A stretch of 64,000 nt of DNA, taken from contig JAAECO010000002.1 of NCBI GenBank assembly GCA_036850795.1, forward strand, positions 186,001 to 250,000, in the 5' to 3' direction. Under the pieces are notes generated by a model. It made no database searches. It saw only the letters and a list, made by a program, of their open reading frames with translations, and was not told the DNA's origin. This DNA comes from Cordyceps javanica (taxonomy: Eukaryota; Ascomycota; Sordariomycetes; Hypocreales; Cordycipitaceae). Position 1 is the first letter of the stretch; the number at the start of each line of letters is the position of its first letter. The translations under genes were made by a program, and so were the position numbers. This document shows, in pieces, positions 1-11,488 of the stretch.

Positions 1-310
1 CTGCGCGCGCGGCGAGGTCTTTCTCGCCGGCTCCTGCTACCCGTACTGCGACATACCGACCGACACGCTCCGAGGCGGGGGCGGCAGCGGCAGCGGCGGG
101 GGCGGCACGGGCAAGGACAAGGACAGATCCAAGGACGACAAGGACCGCGTCGCCAGGGACATGAAGTCGTGCATCGGCAACATTCGCGTCTCGACCGTCT
201 TTCTCGCCAACCACACTTCGGCGGCGGCGGCGGCGGCGGCGCAGTTGCCGACCGCGGGGCTGCCAAAGCTGTTGACGATTGGGATGGTGTTGGCGTACAT
301 GATGATGTGA
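1..310 (+). CDS. C-terminal fragment of an unidentified, possibly GPI-anchored protein
   Basis: The reading frame is open from base 2 to a TGA at 308-310 and gives the last 102 residues of a protein whose start lies outside the window. Visible parts are a cysteine-containing segment (GSCYPYCD), a Gly/Ser linker, a charged Lys/Asp stretch, then a Ser/Ala-rich segment (NHTSAAAAAAAQ) and a hydrophobic tail (LPKLLTIGMVLAYMMM). A small-residue segment followed by a hydrophobic C-terminus without a charged end resembles a GPI-attachment signal, so a cell-surface protein is possible. I do not recognise the family. GC-rich codon use matches the neighbouring conserved genes. Confidence 0.5.
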   Translation, partial: CARGEVFLAGSCYPYCDIPTDTLRGGGGSGSGGGGTGKDKDRSKDDKDRVARDMKSCIGNIRVSTVFLANHTSAAAAAAAQLPTAGLPKLLTIGMVLAYMMM

Positions 311-1516
311 AGTTGCGATCTTTCGGTCAGACATTCTTTTCGGATAGCAAAAAAGCGAGGTAGCGGGCGTTGTTCCCTTTCCCCCCTTTCTCACAGGGAA
401 TCCTCACTGCATGGGGCTTGTCTTGTTATGCAAGCCGTGTTGCATGGATGTGTGTGTATGTGATGTGTGTCTGTCGTGATGCGCTCCAATGATCCATCAG
501 CGCTAATAACAAGACGGTCCTCCGGACATTTCCCCGCAAAAAAGTCTCTCAACTGCGGTTCACTAAACAGCAAGGCCCTGCCAGTATTCATACAACTCCG
601 AGAATGAGTGTGGGGAATGAACTCGTCCCCCCCGGACTGCTCTTGCGGTCGTCATTTGTTATTTGTTGGGAGCTCTGCAGCGGCATTATCGAGGCTGTCT
701 AGAGTCTGAAGCAGAGTAGCTAGGATCGGGCGCAAAAGACGTGCGAATTTCATTTCTATTCTTCTGTTCTCTTTTCTTCTTGAAAAAAAAAGATTGTATT
801 TATTTGGTTTCACTACTCCGTATAATTATACCGATTGACCGTCTTGGCTCGAAAAGCGTAGTTGGAGCATTCATAGACAACATCTCAGCGAAACCTTTGA
901 CAACTATTCTGACATGCTTCCCCTTGCGATTCTCAGTTGCTTGACCATTCTACAACAGCTTTTTTTTCTTTCTTTTACAATGAGATGAACAATGGATACA
1001 CGGTTGGCCCCATCCTTGCTCATCCTTGCTCAGCTTTGCCTATCCTCAGTATAAACTCCACCAATGGCAGAATCCGAGCACAATACGGCCGAAAAAGCCA
1101 CCGGCCGGCATACTAAAAAACCTGGCGGCAATTCCAAAAACCTTTTTTCCCCACGCGGGGAAAAACCCGTGCGAGGAGGCGGAGGCGGATGGGGTCGGCA
1201 GAGGAGCTCCGATTAAAAAGTTGGGGTACATCAAGTCGGTCCGGGATACCACCCACCACCAGCAGCTAACCAGGTAGACTAGCAGCAGCATGGTCGCATC
1301 ATGAGCGCAGACTAACCGTCCAAGTTAAGTAGTAGGTAGCCAGCCGGTGCAGAGTGATGATCGGACGAGGTTAAATATCTGCTGCAGCCCATATATCACT
1401 TCACAGAGACCTTGTTTTGTCTTTCATCCTGCTCTGCCTCTAGTCTCTTTTGGGGTGGTGAATCTAAGCCTCCCAATCGTACTGAGAGGACCTTTACTTG
1501 AACCAATACCACCACG
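311..1516. other. Intergenic region and alpha-galactosidase promoter
   Basis: About 1.2 kb without a convincing gene. It should contain the 3' end of the upstream gene and the promoter of the GH36 gene. Visible items are a TACTCCGTAT motif at 814-823, a GCGGGG at about 1155-1160 that fits the CreA core SYGGRG, a TATA-like ATATATC near 1391-1397, and a pyrimidine-rich leader just before the start codon. Carbon-catabolite control is an inference from one possible CreA site and from the enzyme type. Confidence 0.4.
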
Positions 1517-3987
1517 ATGCGCCCTCCATCTCTTTCCCACGGCCTCGTCGCCAGTCTAGGCCTTGTGGCGGCGGGCCTCTCTCCGGCCGTTTTGGCCGAT
1601 ACATCCAAAGTTCAAAGTATGTAAATTGGCCCTCTTTTTTTCAGGATAGCCAATGTCTTTTTCTTTTTCTTTTTGTTCTTTTTGTTGTTGTTGTTGTTCT
1701 TCTTCTTCTAAATGGCAAACTGACCTTGATATCCAGCTATTGCCGTTGACGGCACCTCTTTCGCGCTCAACGGCCAGGGAGTGTCGTATCGGTTCCACGT
1801 CGACAACACGACGGGCGACCTCATCGGCGACCACTTTGGCGGCCTCGTCCCAGAAAACGGGCTGACGCAGCCCATCGGCCCCATCCAGGGCTGGGTCACG
1901 CTCGTCGGGCGCCAGCGGCGCGAGTTTCCCGACACCGGCCGGGGCGACTTCCGCGCGCCGGCGTACCAGATCCGGCAGGCGTCCGGAGGGGAGCAGGGCA
2001 CCGCGACGACGGTGAGCGAGCTGCGGTACCGGTCGCACGAGATCATCGAGGGCGGCAAGCCCGCGCTCGGGGGCCTGCCGTCGACGTTTGGCGGCGACGC
2101 GGGAGACGTGTCGACGGTCGTGGTGCACATGTACGACGACCACAGCGCCGTCGCGGTGGACCTCGTGTACAGCATCTTTCCCGAGCACGATGCCGTGGTG
2201 CGCAGCGTCAACGTGACCAACAAGGGAAACGCCACCGTCACGCTCACCAAGCTGTCGAGCTTCAGCGTCGACCTGCCGTACGGCGACTACGACCTGGTCC
2301 ATCTCAACGGGGACTGGTACCGCGAGGCTCACAAGGTGCGCCGCCGGGTGGAATACGGCTCGCAGGGGTATGGACGCACAACGCACACCGCACACCGCAC
2401 ATGACACGACGAGAACCACGGTCCACTGACGTGTAGCTATACAGATTCGCCAGCAACGCCGGCTACTCGTCTGCCCAGCACAACCCCTTCATGGCCCTCG
2501 TCGACCCGAGCACGACCGAGTCGCAGGGCCAGGCCTGGGGCTTCTCGCTCGTCTACACGGGCACGCACTCGTTCGAGGTCGAAAAGGGCTCCGAGGGCCT
2601 GACGCGGGCCCTGGTGGGCGTCAACCCGCTGTCCTTTGCCTGGCCGCTGGCGCCCGGCGAGACGTTCACGTCGCCCGAGGTCGTCGCCGTCTACTCGGAC
2701 CAGGGACTGGGGGGCATGTCGCGCAAGTTCCACCGCCTCTACCGCAAGCACCTGATGAAGAGCAAGTTCGCGACCGAGACGCGGCCGGCGCTGCTCAACA
2801 GCTGGGAGGGCCTGTACTTTGACTACAACGAGACCACGATTGCGCGGCTGGCCCGGCAGACGGCCGAGCTGGGCGTCCGCATGTTCGTGCTCGACGACGG
2901 CTGGTTCGGCGACAGGTACCCGCGCGTGTCGGACGATGCCGGCCTGGGCGACTGGGTGCCGAACCCGGCGCGGTTCCCGTCGGGGTTCGACGAGCTCGTC
3001 AGCAACATCACGCGCCTCAAGTCGGGCAACTCGTCGCAGGACCTCAAGTTTGGTCTGTGGTTCGAGCCCGAGATGGTCAACCCCAATTCGACGCTGTACG
3101 CGGACCATCCGGACTGGGCCCTGCACGCTGGCAACTACCCGCGCACGCTGACGCGCAACCAGCTGGTGCTCAACCTGGCGCTTCCCGAGGTGCAGGACTA
3201 CATTGTCGATGCCGTGTCCAGGATTCTCAAAAACGCCCCCATCAGTTACGTCAAGTGGGACAACAACCGCGGCATCCACGAGACGCCCCATCCGTATACC
3301 AATCACCAGTACATGCTAGGCGTTTACAAAGTGTACGACAGGCTGACGACTGCGTTTCCCGACGTCATCTGGGAAGGGTGCGCCTCGGGCGGCGCTCGCT
3401 TCGACCCGGGCATCCTCCAGTACTTCCCGCAGGTATGGACCTCTGACGACACGGACGCGGTAGAGCGCATCACGATCCAGACGGGCACATCCCTGGTATA
3501 CCCGCCGTCCGCCATGGCCGCGCACGTTGCGGCGGTGCCCAACGGGCTCACGAAGCGGTCGACGTCGCTGACCTTCCGCGCGCACGTTGCCATGATGGCG
3601 GGCTCGTTCGGGTTCGAGCTGGACCCGGCGCACCTGGACGACGACGACCGCAGGATGATCCCGGACATTGTGGCGCTGCAGGAGAAGATCAACCCCATCG
3701 TCGTGCAGGGCGACATGTGGCGGCTCAACCTGCCCGACGAGTCCAACTGGCCGGCGACGCTCTTCATCTCCCAAGACGGCAAGCAGGCGGTGCTCTTTTA
3801 CTTTCAGCTCAAGGCGCACTACAACGACCTGTTCCCGACGGTCAAGCTGCAAGGGCTGGACCCGCAGGGGAGCTACCGGGTGGATGGCAACATGACGCTG
3901 TCGGGATCGACGCTGATGCGGTTCGGGCTGCAGTATACGTTTGACGGCGACTACCAGAGTCGGGTGGTCATGTTGGAGAAGCAGTAG
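1517..3987 (+). CDS. aglC: Secreted GH36 alpha-galactosidase
   Basis: Three exons (1517-1616, 1737-2367, 2445-3987) give 757 aa. The first exon encodes a signal peptide (a hydrophobic stretch ending in AVLA), so the enzyme should be secreted. The body is family GH36: N-terminal beta-sandwich, then a (beta/alpha)8 barrel with LDDGWFGD, the nucleophile motif KWDNNR (Asp about 516), the CASGGARFD loop and the acid/base motif SDDTD (residues 577-581). It should hydrolyse terminal alpha-1,6-galactose from melibiose, raffinose-type sugars and galactomannan fragments. Length matches fungal AglC-type enzymes. Intron 1 has donor GTATGT and an unusually T-rich body; intron 2 must use the CAG at 2442-2444, because the TAG eight bases earlier breaks the frame. 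The family call is firm; the symbol follows Aspergillus naming. Confidence 0.93.
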
Positions 3988-6259
3988 GTGAGCTGATTTT
4001 GTGCCATGTCCTGATCCGGCTAGGCACAACAACAATGATATTCATATTCCAATGCAAGATTCGCTGCTAGAGTCACCAGATTTTGGCGATGCCGTCCCGT
4101 TTGCATAGCTGCCGACTGAACTTTGGAAGGAATCGTGATACGGCGAGCGAGTGTAGTTGCATCAGCAGGATTATCATCGACGCGTTTCGGCAGTCGCTCT
4201 GGACTTGTTCTAGATTTGCCAGAGTTTCCGGTAGCTCAGCTTATTATAGGAGGGGCTTGGTGCTGCACGGAACAACTCTTTTTACTCGTTGGCATTCCAT
4301 TGTGTGTTGAGAACAAGCCAAGCCAGCACGCAATGTAGCCACAACTTGAACGTCTTTATGGGATCTTGACAAGCCTGCACATGAAAAAAAAAGAAGCCCA
4401 TGAGTAGAACATGTATTCACCTTGCTACTGAACCCCCCGTTCTCCTCGAGCGAGTTGGGGAGTTTATTCGTTGATGATAAAGGCGGCCAGCCAGCCAGCC
4501 AGCGGCGACATTGGCTGCTTTCAAAATGCGTCATGGGACGAAAAAGGTACACCATGATGTTCCAGAATTTTCTTTCCATCTTTTCAGGAAGCAAAATTGC
4601 TAACTGCGTCTGAAGAGGCAAGGGGCCATAGACCTTGGCGCGCGGTGACAGGCCTAGAACCACAAATTAGACTGTCGTGGTCCAGATTATGCTTCGCCAA
4701 CTCTGAAAACTTGCTTTGTTTGTAGCATAGCATCATGAATGCAAATACAACAACACCGGCCTGTTCTTCCGGCCTGGTGCATTATTTAGGCTGAGCAGCC
4801 CAAAGCAATCCAATGGCCGTCCTTGACCCTTTATCAAAGACGCCCAAGTGTAAAACGCCGAAACCGATTCGGTCAGCATCGACAGTCAGCACGAATAGAA
4901 CATCGACTCATGGCCCTCGAGGCTATTCGAATACTGATGCTCCCTTTAACTTGGCTTATCCGCGTCTGGCTCGTCCGCGTCTGGTTCTATGTGGCTCTTG
5001 TCAACTGCCACGTGGTGTCGCCCTCGTGAAGTGCGAATACAATGTCGCGTTGCTTGTAGTGTAGTCATGTCGTATAATCCGTAGTAAAAGACTAACTTTT
5101 ACAATATAAGATTAAATAAAGGCTATTTGTGGTATTTTACTCATGATTACCAGTAGATTAAAAAGCAAAGTACCTTGTTCGTTGGGCAAAAAAGCATGAA
5201 TCACGTGGCCCAATGCGACTGTCGTGAACGATCAGTCAGATCAGACTCACCAGGACGAGGCACGAGGCGGCGACACAAGATCAGGTTTGCCAGGATCGGG
5301 ACCAATAAAAGAAAGAAAAAAGGAAAAGAAGATTTGTGTCTACTGGGAAAATTCAGGGATAAATGTCATTATTTTGTTTTCTTTCAGGCAACGTGGGTAT
5401 GTCATGTCACCACATCTAAAAATAAAATTACGCTGGAGAGCACTGAATAGGTACCTCGGAATGACATGCAAGTCTCAGGCGGGTAGAGAAATGGTCAGCG
5501 CATCATTAGCGGGCAGTAGCGCCCTCCGACCGCCTGAGTACCTTCTGGCCGAGGCCTTAGCTACCAAAGGAGCAGACAGTCTAACTACAGTGGGGTGTAG
5601 GTACATGGCTACCAAATTCGCTACCTGACATCTGGGTTGCTGGGATCGTCGCCCGCCCGCTGCTTGCACTCACACCCGGCATCTACTAAGGTACTCAGTA
5701 GGTACTTACTCAGTAATCCGTCCCGAGCCAGTAACTCGTTGCCCTGCTTCCCTGCTGACTGCCCAAAACATCACCACCACACAAACACTCAACACACACA
5801 TCATACATGGCCGGCCCGGTGCTACACGGGCTGCTTCCATCTTTTGCTTCCGACCGCTCGACTCTATAATCGCCTCTATTCCCTCATTTCTCGCATGCCT
5901 CAACCTCGCCCGCTCTCCCGATCCTGATCCGACTCTGTTACTGCCCAACCCGTGGGGCTCTTCTCTCCAAACCACCCCCCCCTCTCTCCAAACCGACCGT
6001 CTCTCGCCCAGTTGATCCCTAGTCGAACCCGGCCGTGGACCCTCATCGCTGTTTCATCGTCGACTGCCCACCCGACGTCGTCCTTCTCCTACCTCACTTC
6101 TGTCGGGGCGCCACGCCCGTCTGACGCCCGAACTGCAATCATCCCTTCGCCTCGAGTTCCCCTTTGCTCCCTCCGTCTTGCCCGCTTGCCCCGGAGCGCC
6201 TTCCCTCGTCGATTCCGCTGGTCTAGCCGCCTGCTTCCGTCGCCGTCGCCGTCGCCATC
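3988..6259. other. Intergenic region with long 5' leader of the F-box gene
   Basis: About 2.3 kb with no credible gene. The section around 5050-5180 is strikingly AT-rich. GGTAC-containing motifs recur at about 5440-5720 (GGTACC, AGTAGGTAC). From about 5730 to the start codon at 6260 the + strand is rich in C and T, typical of a long fungal 5' leader. Confidence 0.4.
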
Positions 6260-8749
6260 ATGCGTCCTGCCGTGGCACCGCCCCTCGAAACCGAGGCGTC
6301 CCGTTCGGCCGCCGCCTCGGATCAAGACGACTCTCGTTCATCATCCAGCGACTCGCCCGCTCCAGCCGACAACGAGGAGTCGGACTTTTTCCTCGGCGCC
6401 AACGACTCCCAGTCGTCCATCGGCGTCGTCAACTTCCAAGACATGCATGTCGAGGACCGCTGCTGGCCCCCCATCAGTCGCCTGCCCAACGAGATTCTCA
6501 TAGCCATCTTCGCCAAGCTCGGCACACCCTCTGACCTCCGCAACTGCATGCTCGTCTCCAAGCGCTGGACCCGAAACGCCGTCGACCTGCTCTGGCACCG
6601 CCCTGCTTGCACCAGCTGGAAGAGCCACCAGAACATCTGCCAGACCCTCGAGTCTCCCAAGCCCTTCTTCAACTACCGCGACTTCATCAAGCGCCTCAAC
6701 CTCGCCGCCCTCGCCGATAGGATAAGTGACGGCAGTGTCACCTCACTCTACGTCTGCACCAGGATCGAGCGCCTCACCCTCACCAACTGCCGCGGTCTCA
6801 CCGATGCCGGCATCATTGGTCTCGTCGAGAACAACACCAACCTGCTTGCCCTCGACGTCTCCAACGACAAGAACATCACCGACCAGTCCATCTACACCAT
6901 CGCCGAGCACTGCAAGCGCCTACAAGGCCTCAACATTTCCGGATGCGACAACGTCTCCAATGAGAGCATGGAGGTGCTCGCCAAAAGCTGCAAATACATC
7001 AAACGAGTATGCATCAAATCTCTCCACTCCACTCCTCTGCCCCCCACCCCTCGCCGTCGTTGCTAACTAGTCTTGCAGCTCAAACTCAACGACTGCACCC
7101 AGATTCGAGACGCTGCCGTCCTCGCTTTTGCCGAAAACTGCCCTAATATTCTCGAAATCGACCTCAACCAGTGCGGTCATGTCGGCAACGGCGCCGTCAC
7201 TGCCCTCATGGCCCAGGGAACATGTCTGCGTGAATTACGCCTCGCCTTCTGCTCCCTGGTTGACGACTATGCCTTTTTGGCTCTCCCACCTACCCAGATG
7301 TTTGACCATTTGCGCATCCTGGACCTTACTTGCTGTACGCGACTGACCGACATTGGCGTCAAAAAGATCATCGACGTCGCTCCCCGTTTGCGAAATCTCG
7401 TCTTAGCCAAGTGCCGTCTTATCACCGATAGCTCGCTCAGCTACATCGCCAAGCTCGGCAAGAATCTCCACTACCTTCACCTCGGCCACTGCGCCAACAT
7501 CACAGACGAAGGTGTCAAAACCCTCGTCACCCACTGCAACCGCATACGTTACATTGATCTCGGTTGCTGCACCAACCTTACGGATGAGTCGGTGAAGCGT
7601 CTTGCCGTTCTGCCCAAGTTGAAGCGAATCGGCCTCGTAAAGTGCAATTCGATAACAGACGAATCAATCTACACCCTGGCTGAGATCGCCACTCGTCCTC
7701 GCGTCAGGCGCGACGCTAATGGTCTATTTATTGGTGGGGAGTATTACAGCTCGAACCTGGAGCGCATCCATCTGAGCTATTGCGTCAACCTCACACTCAA
7801 GGCATGTAATTTTGTCACCTCGCCATCCAGCTTATCCTAACAAGATGCAGAGCATCCTCAAACTGCTAAACTCTTGCCCACGCCTATCGCACCTGAGTTT
7901 GACGGGCGTGCCCGCCTTCCAAGGAGACGAGTTCTTACCATTTTGCAGAGAAGCGCCGCCTGGTACGTCTTGCAGTCTTTGGCCACACGTGTTGTGCTGA
8001 CATGATTAGAATTCACCAACCACCAACGCAACGTCTTCTGTGTCTTCTCCGGTAACCAAGTTTCAAGATTTCGCGACCATCTCAACACTGCACCCCAGTT
8101 TGAAGACTTGCGCGAGAGCCTTTTACCTCGTCGCCCTCACCCCCGCACTCGCCAGGTATCCAACCAAATCCACCCCGTTACGGCAAGCGCATTACCGGCG
8201 ACCTTTGAGGAGACTTACGACGATGAGATGGGCGATGACAATGATGATTTTGAGGGTATTTATCCCAACGATATGGCACAGAATGCCCAGCCGAACAATG
8301 GCTTTGTCGGCACTGGCTTCCAAGGTACCTTGCCCTCGATGGCTCACAGCTTGCCTACCTTGCCAGGCATAGACACGCTGCCTTGGGACCTGCCCAACGC
8401 ATTAGCCGTGGACGGCACCGGATTCCATCCTGGTAGCTTTGCTGCACAACAGCACGCACAAGGGCACCAACCCCAGCAGCAAGGTAGCCTCGCTTCTCAT
8501 CAATACACGCCAGGGTACCAAAACCAGCAAATGCCGCTGCCGACGCTGGCCTCGCTGATAGGAACTCAAGGGGCATATGGGCATGCACCAATGAGCGCCT
8601 TTGGCGTCTCCCAAGCCAGCATGGCCGGCCCGGCGTCCACCGCTCCTGGGCAGGCCAGCACAGCCAGCGCAGCCAGCGCTACTGGGGCTAGCACAGCACA
8701 GATGCATCATGATGCAGATGCTGATGAGCGAGAAAATATGACTGGTTAG
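6260..8749 (+). CDS. grrA: SCF ubiquitin ligase F-box/LRR protein, Grr1/GrrA type
   Basis: Four exons (6260-7006, 7079-7801, 7851-7962, 8010-8749) encode 773 aa. An F-box lies at about residues 72-115 (PISRLPNEILIAIFAKLG onward) and binds Skp1. It is followed by about a dozen leucine-rich repeats of the amino-acid/cysteine type, for example LTNCRGLTDAGI, LAKCRLITDSSL and LGHCANITDEGV, which form the substrate-binding horseshoe. The C-terminal 200 residues are acidic, then Gln/Ala/Ser-rich and probably disordered. Grr1 orthologues direct ubiquitination of cell-cycle and nutrient-signalling proteins; A. nidulans GrrA is needed for ascospore formation. Intron 2 has a GC donor (GCATGT). The normal GT four bases downstream gives an immediate stop or a frameshift, while the GC donor restores the conserved TLK-SILKLLNSCPRL junction. 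Confidence 0.92.
7802..7850 (+). other. GC-AG intron in the F-box gene
   Basis: The intron of 49 bp begins GCATGT instead of GTATGT and ends GCAG, with a good branch site CCTAAC about 15 bases before the acceptor. It keeps the frame and joins two conserved LRR segments. The alternative GT at 7806 joined to the same acceptor creates TAG straight away. Confidence 0.75.
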
Positions 8750-9803
8750 ATACTATAGCGCGCTCTCAGAGGCACCGACATCAGGCCCTTGCGACGCAGC
8801 AGATCCTCTCTGTAGCCTCATTTGGTGGAAGCGATACAAGCAATGGCAAACCAAACGCAGCTGGCCAGGCTCCCCAAAGCGGCCTTCAATTTTACGCTGC
8901 TGTGGCACTGGCTGCTTTTTCACTTCGCTGTTGGCTGCGTCACGCTATCACTCAGGGTATGCTTTTTGAACGGCGATAGCATGGGGTTGACGCGTAATGT
9001 TTCAATACGGCATTCTTACGACACCCGGAATACGGAGTTTTCATCTTATTTTCTCAAGGCAGACGGCTATGCATGACAGCGCAATGACAGCGTTACAAGG
9101 GACGTTTTGGAATTTGCATTTTTCTTTTCATTTTTTTTTCTCACGTCGATTCAGCCTTGACGAAGCAAAGGGTCGCGGCTGATGTGGTCAAGGAAAAGCT
9201 GGTTCGTGGCAGGCCCTGATGATCCAGCTTTTTGGTCCATAACATGCTTTTCAGTCAGGACTGCATGACAGCCATTCTTATAGAGGCAATTGTATGGGAA
9301 AGGGGCAACGCAAAGGAACACTGACGATATTGTAACCCACGGAATGAATACGTTTTACCTACAAACAGTATCCTGATAATGATTATGCCAGCCTTGGTTT
9401 TGTGACTTGACGAATGTTGTCTGAGCTGCCATGTGTCTTGACTTGCTGCTGTGGTTTCAGGGCGACCGACGGAGAACGCAGTCACGAGTACTGCTTTTCG
9501 TGTTGATAAACTCGAGTATGAACAATATTGCCAGGAGCTGGTAAACTAGACCAGCAGGTCCGCGTTGCATGCAGGCTCTTGAACATGACACTATAGCAGT
9601 GCGTGTCTCTTGTCTGACACGGAAGCAATTTGAATACAAGCCTACGTATATGTTTCTCTCTCTCTCTCTTTCACTCTGTCACACAAACAGTTGCAAAGCC
9701 AAAGTCAAAATGGTATCTTCTGCTAGTTCAATACATTGCGCATATTTTAAAGGAGAAAAAAAAAGACAGAAGTGGTATTGCCCCAGCAGCAACGACCGCC
9801 CCC
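8750..9803. other. Convergent intergenic region
   Basis: This 1.05-kb stretch holds the 3' ends of the F-box gene (+) and the ammonium transporter gene (-). A TACGGAGT motif lies at 9031-9038 and a short TC repeat near 9655-9670. No gene, RNA or mobile element is apparent. Confidence 0.4.
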
Positions 9804-11488
9804 TCAGACCACCGTCGCCACCTTTTCTGTGCTGCTCGACGCGGACCCGTCGCTCGCGAGGCCCAAGTCGTTGAAGTTGCGCTTGAGCTCGACGTAGTCG
9901 TAGGCGAACTCGCCGAGCTGCGCGTCGTCGATGCCGACGTCCTCGTCGGCGGCGCTGACGCGCAGCGACAGGCCGGGCACGAGGTTCATGAGGAAGAGGA
10001 TGACGCAGGACAGGCCAAAGGACCAGCCAAAGGCGGCGCAGGTGCCCGCCAGCTGGTTGCCGAGCTGCACCCAGTTGCCCTCGATCCAGCCGATGGCGGC
10101 GTGCTCGGTGCCGTCGAGGTTGGCAATGTACGAACTACGCCGGTGGCAGTTAGTTTTACGTGTCGGCGATGGATGGACGGAAAGCACATGGCACAGAAGC
10201 AGCCAGTTGAAAAGGAAGAAGGGGAAGGCGATTGATGAAATGGAAACTTACGCTCCAAAGATGCCCGTGAGAAGGTTGCCGACGATGCCGCCGACGCCGT
10301 GCACGGCGAAAATGTCCAGCGCGTCGTCGATGCCAATTAGAAACTTGAGCTTGGTGGCAAAGTTGCAGCAGACGGCGCCGACGACGCCAATCACGACGGC
10401 GGCCCACGTCGGCACGAAGCCCGCGGCCGGCGTGATGGCCACGAGGCCCGAGATGGCGCCGGAGCAGAAGCCGATGGTGCTCCACTTGCGCTCGAGGCGG
10501 TAGTCGAGCAGGACCCAGGTGACGCCGCCGCACGAGGCGGCCAGGTGCGAGACGTAGCAGGCCATGACGGCGCGGATGTTCATGGCGAGGGCGGACCCGC
10601 CGTTGAACCCGAACCAGCCGACCCAGAGGAAGACGGTGCCGAGGAGGACGTTGGTGACGCTGTGCGGGCGGTACGGCAGGCCCTGCGTGTGCGTGTAGCC
10701 GGCGCGCTTGCCGAGCATGAGGCTGTAGGCGAGCGCGCAGGCGCCCGAGGCCACGTGGACGGGGCCGCCGCCGGCAAAGTCGTACGAGGGCAGCGTCATG
10801 AGCCAGCCCTTTGCGTTCCACGTCCAGTACGCGATCGGGTCGTACACCACGGTCGACCAGACGAACATGAAGACGATGGCGGGGAGCATGCGACCGCGAT
10901 CAGCGACGGCGCCAATGGCAAGGGCGGGTCTGCAAAAAAGGACTGTCAGCTTTCTCTCTCGGTCGCTCAAAAGGAAGCAGACGACGGACGATTGCAATCC
11001 GGTGGGGGTGACGCACGTTATGGCGGCAAACATGCCCTGGTAGAGGCAAAAGAGAATGTCGGGCGTCGCGTCGCCGCCGTTGGGCTGTGCGAGCGTCTTC
11101 ATCAGGCCAAACTGCGACAGGTCGCCCAGGAACGCGTTGCCGGTGCGGGAAAAGGTCAGCGAGTAGCCCCAGAAGAACCACTGGAAGCCAATGACGGCGA
11201 CGGACAGCATGGACAGGAGGACGAGCTGCAGGGCCGACTTGCGCCGCGCGAGGCCGCTGTAGAAGAAGCCGACACCGGGAATCATGAGCAGCACCAGGAC
11301 GGCGGAGATGACGATGAATGTCATGTGGCCGGTCTACAATCGTTAGGGCGTTACACGGAAAGGAGGGCTTTGGGGGGGGGGGGGAGGAGGCAACATACGT
11401 CGTAGAAGACGTTGAGGTCCTGGACGTGACTGGAGTAGCCCGCGTCGGCGGTCCCAGTAGTACCGTTGTACTCGACAGTTGCGGTCAT
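9804..11488 (-). CDS. Ammonium transporter, Amt/Mep family
   Basis: Four exons on the minus strand (11488-11399, 11333-11017, 10929-10252, 10134-9804) encode 471 aa. It is a polytopic plasma-membrane permease that imports ammonium. Family marks are FFYSGLARRKSALQ, FAAITPALAIGAVADRGRMLP (made by joining exons 2 and 3), GWFGFNGGSALAMN, and the pore twin histidines in GGGPVHVASG (about residue 195) and AVHGVGGIVGN (about 345). The C-terminal tail carries the usual GIDDAQLGEFAYDY regulatory segment. All three introns keep frame with standard GT/AG ends; intron 1 contains a run of 13 Cs on the coding strand. The upstream region is dense in GATA-factor sites. I cannot say which Mep/Mea paralogue this is. 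Confidence 0.94.

Noticed and set aside
1556..2419. 287-codon antisense frame opposite the alpha-galactosidase
   Set aside because: Shadow of GC-rich coding DNA; it ends inside the other gene's exons and has no motif.
2368..2436. Acceptor TAG at 2434-2436 for intron 2 of the alpha-galactosidase
   Set aside because: It gives the wrong frame; the CAG ending at 2444 restores GFASNAGYSSAQHNP.
7806..7850. Canonical GT-AG alternative for intron 2 of the F-box gene
   Set aside because: Joining GT at 7806 to the acceptor at 7850 creates an immediate TAG; the AG at 7844 shifts the frame and loses the conserved LRR.
10545..11405. 286-codon + strand frame opposite the ammonium transporter
   Set aside because: Runs across the transporter's introns and has the Ala/Gly/Arg bias of an antisense shadow.
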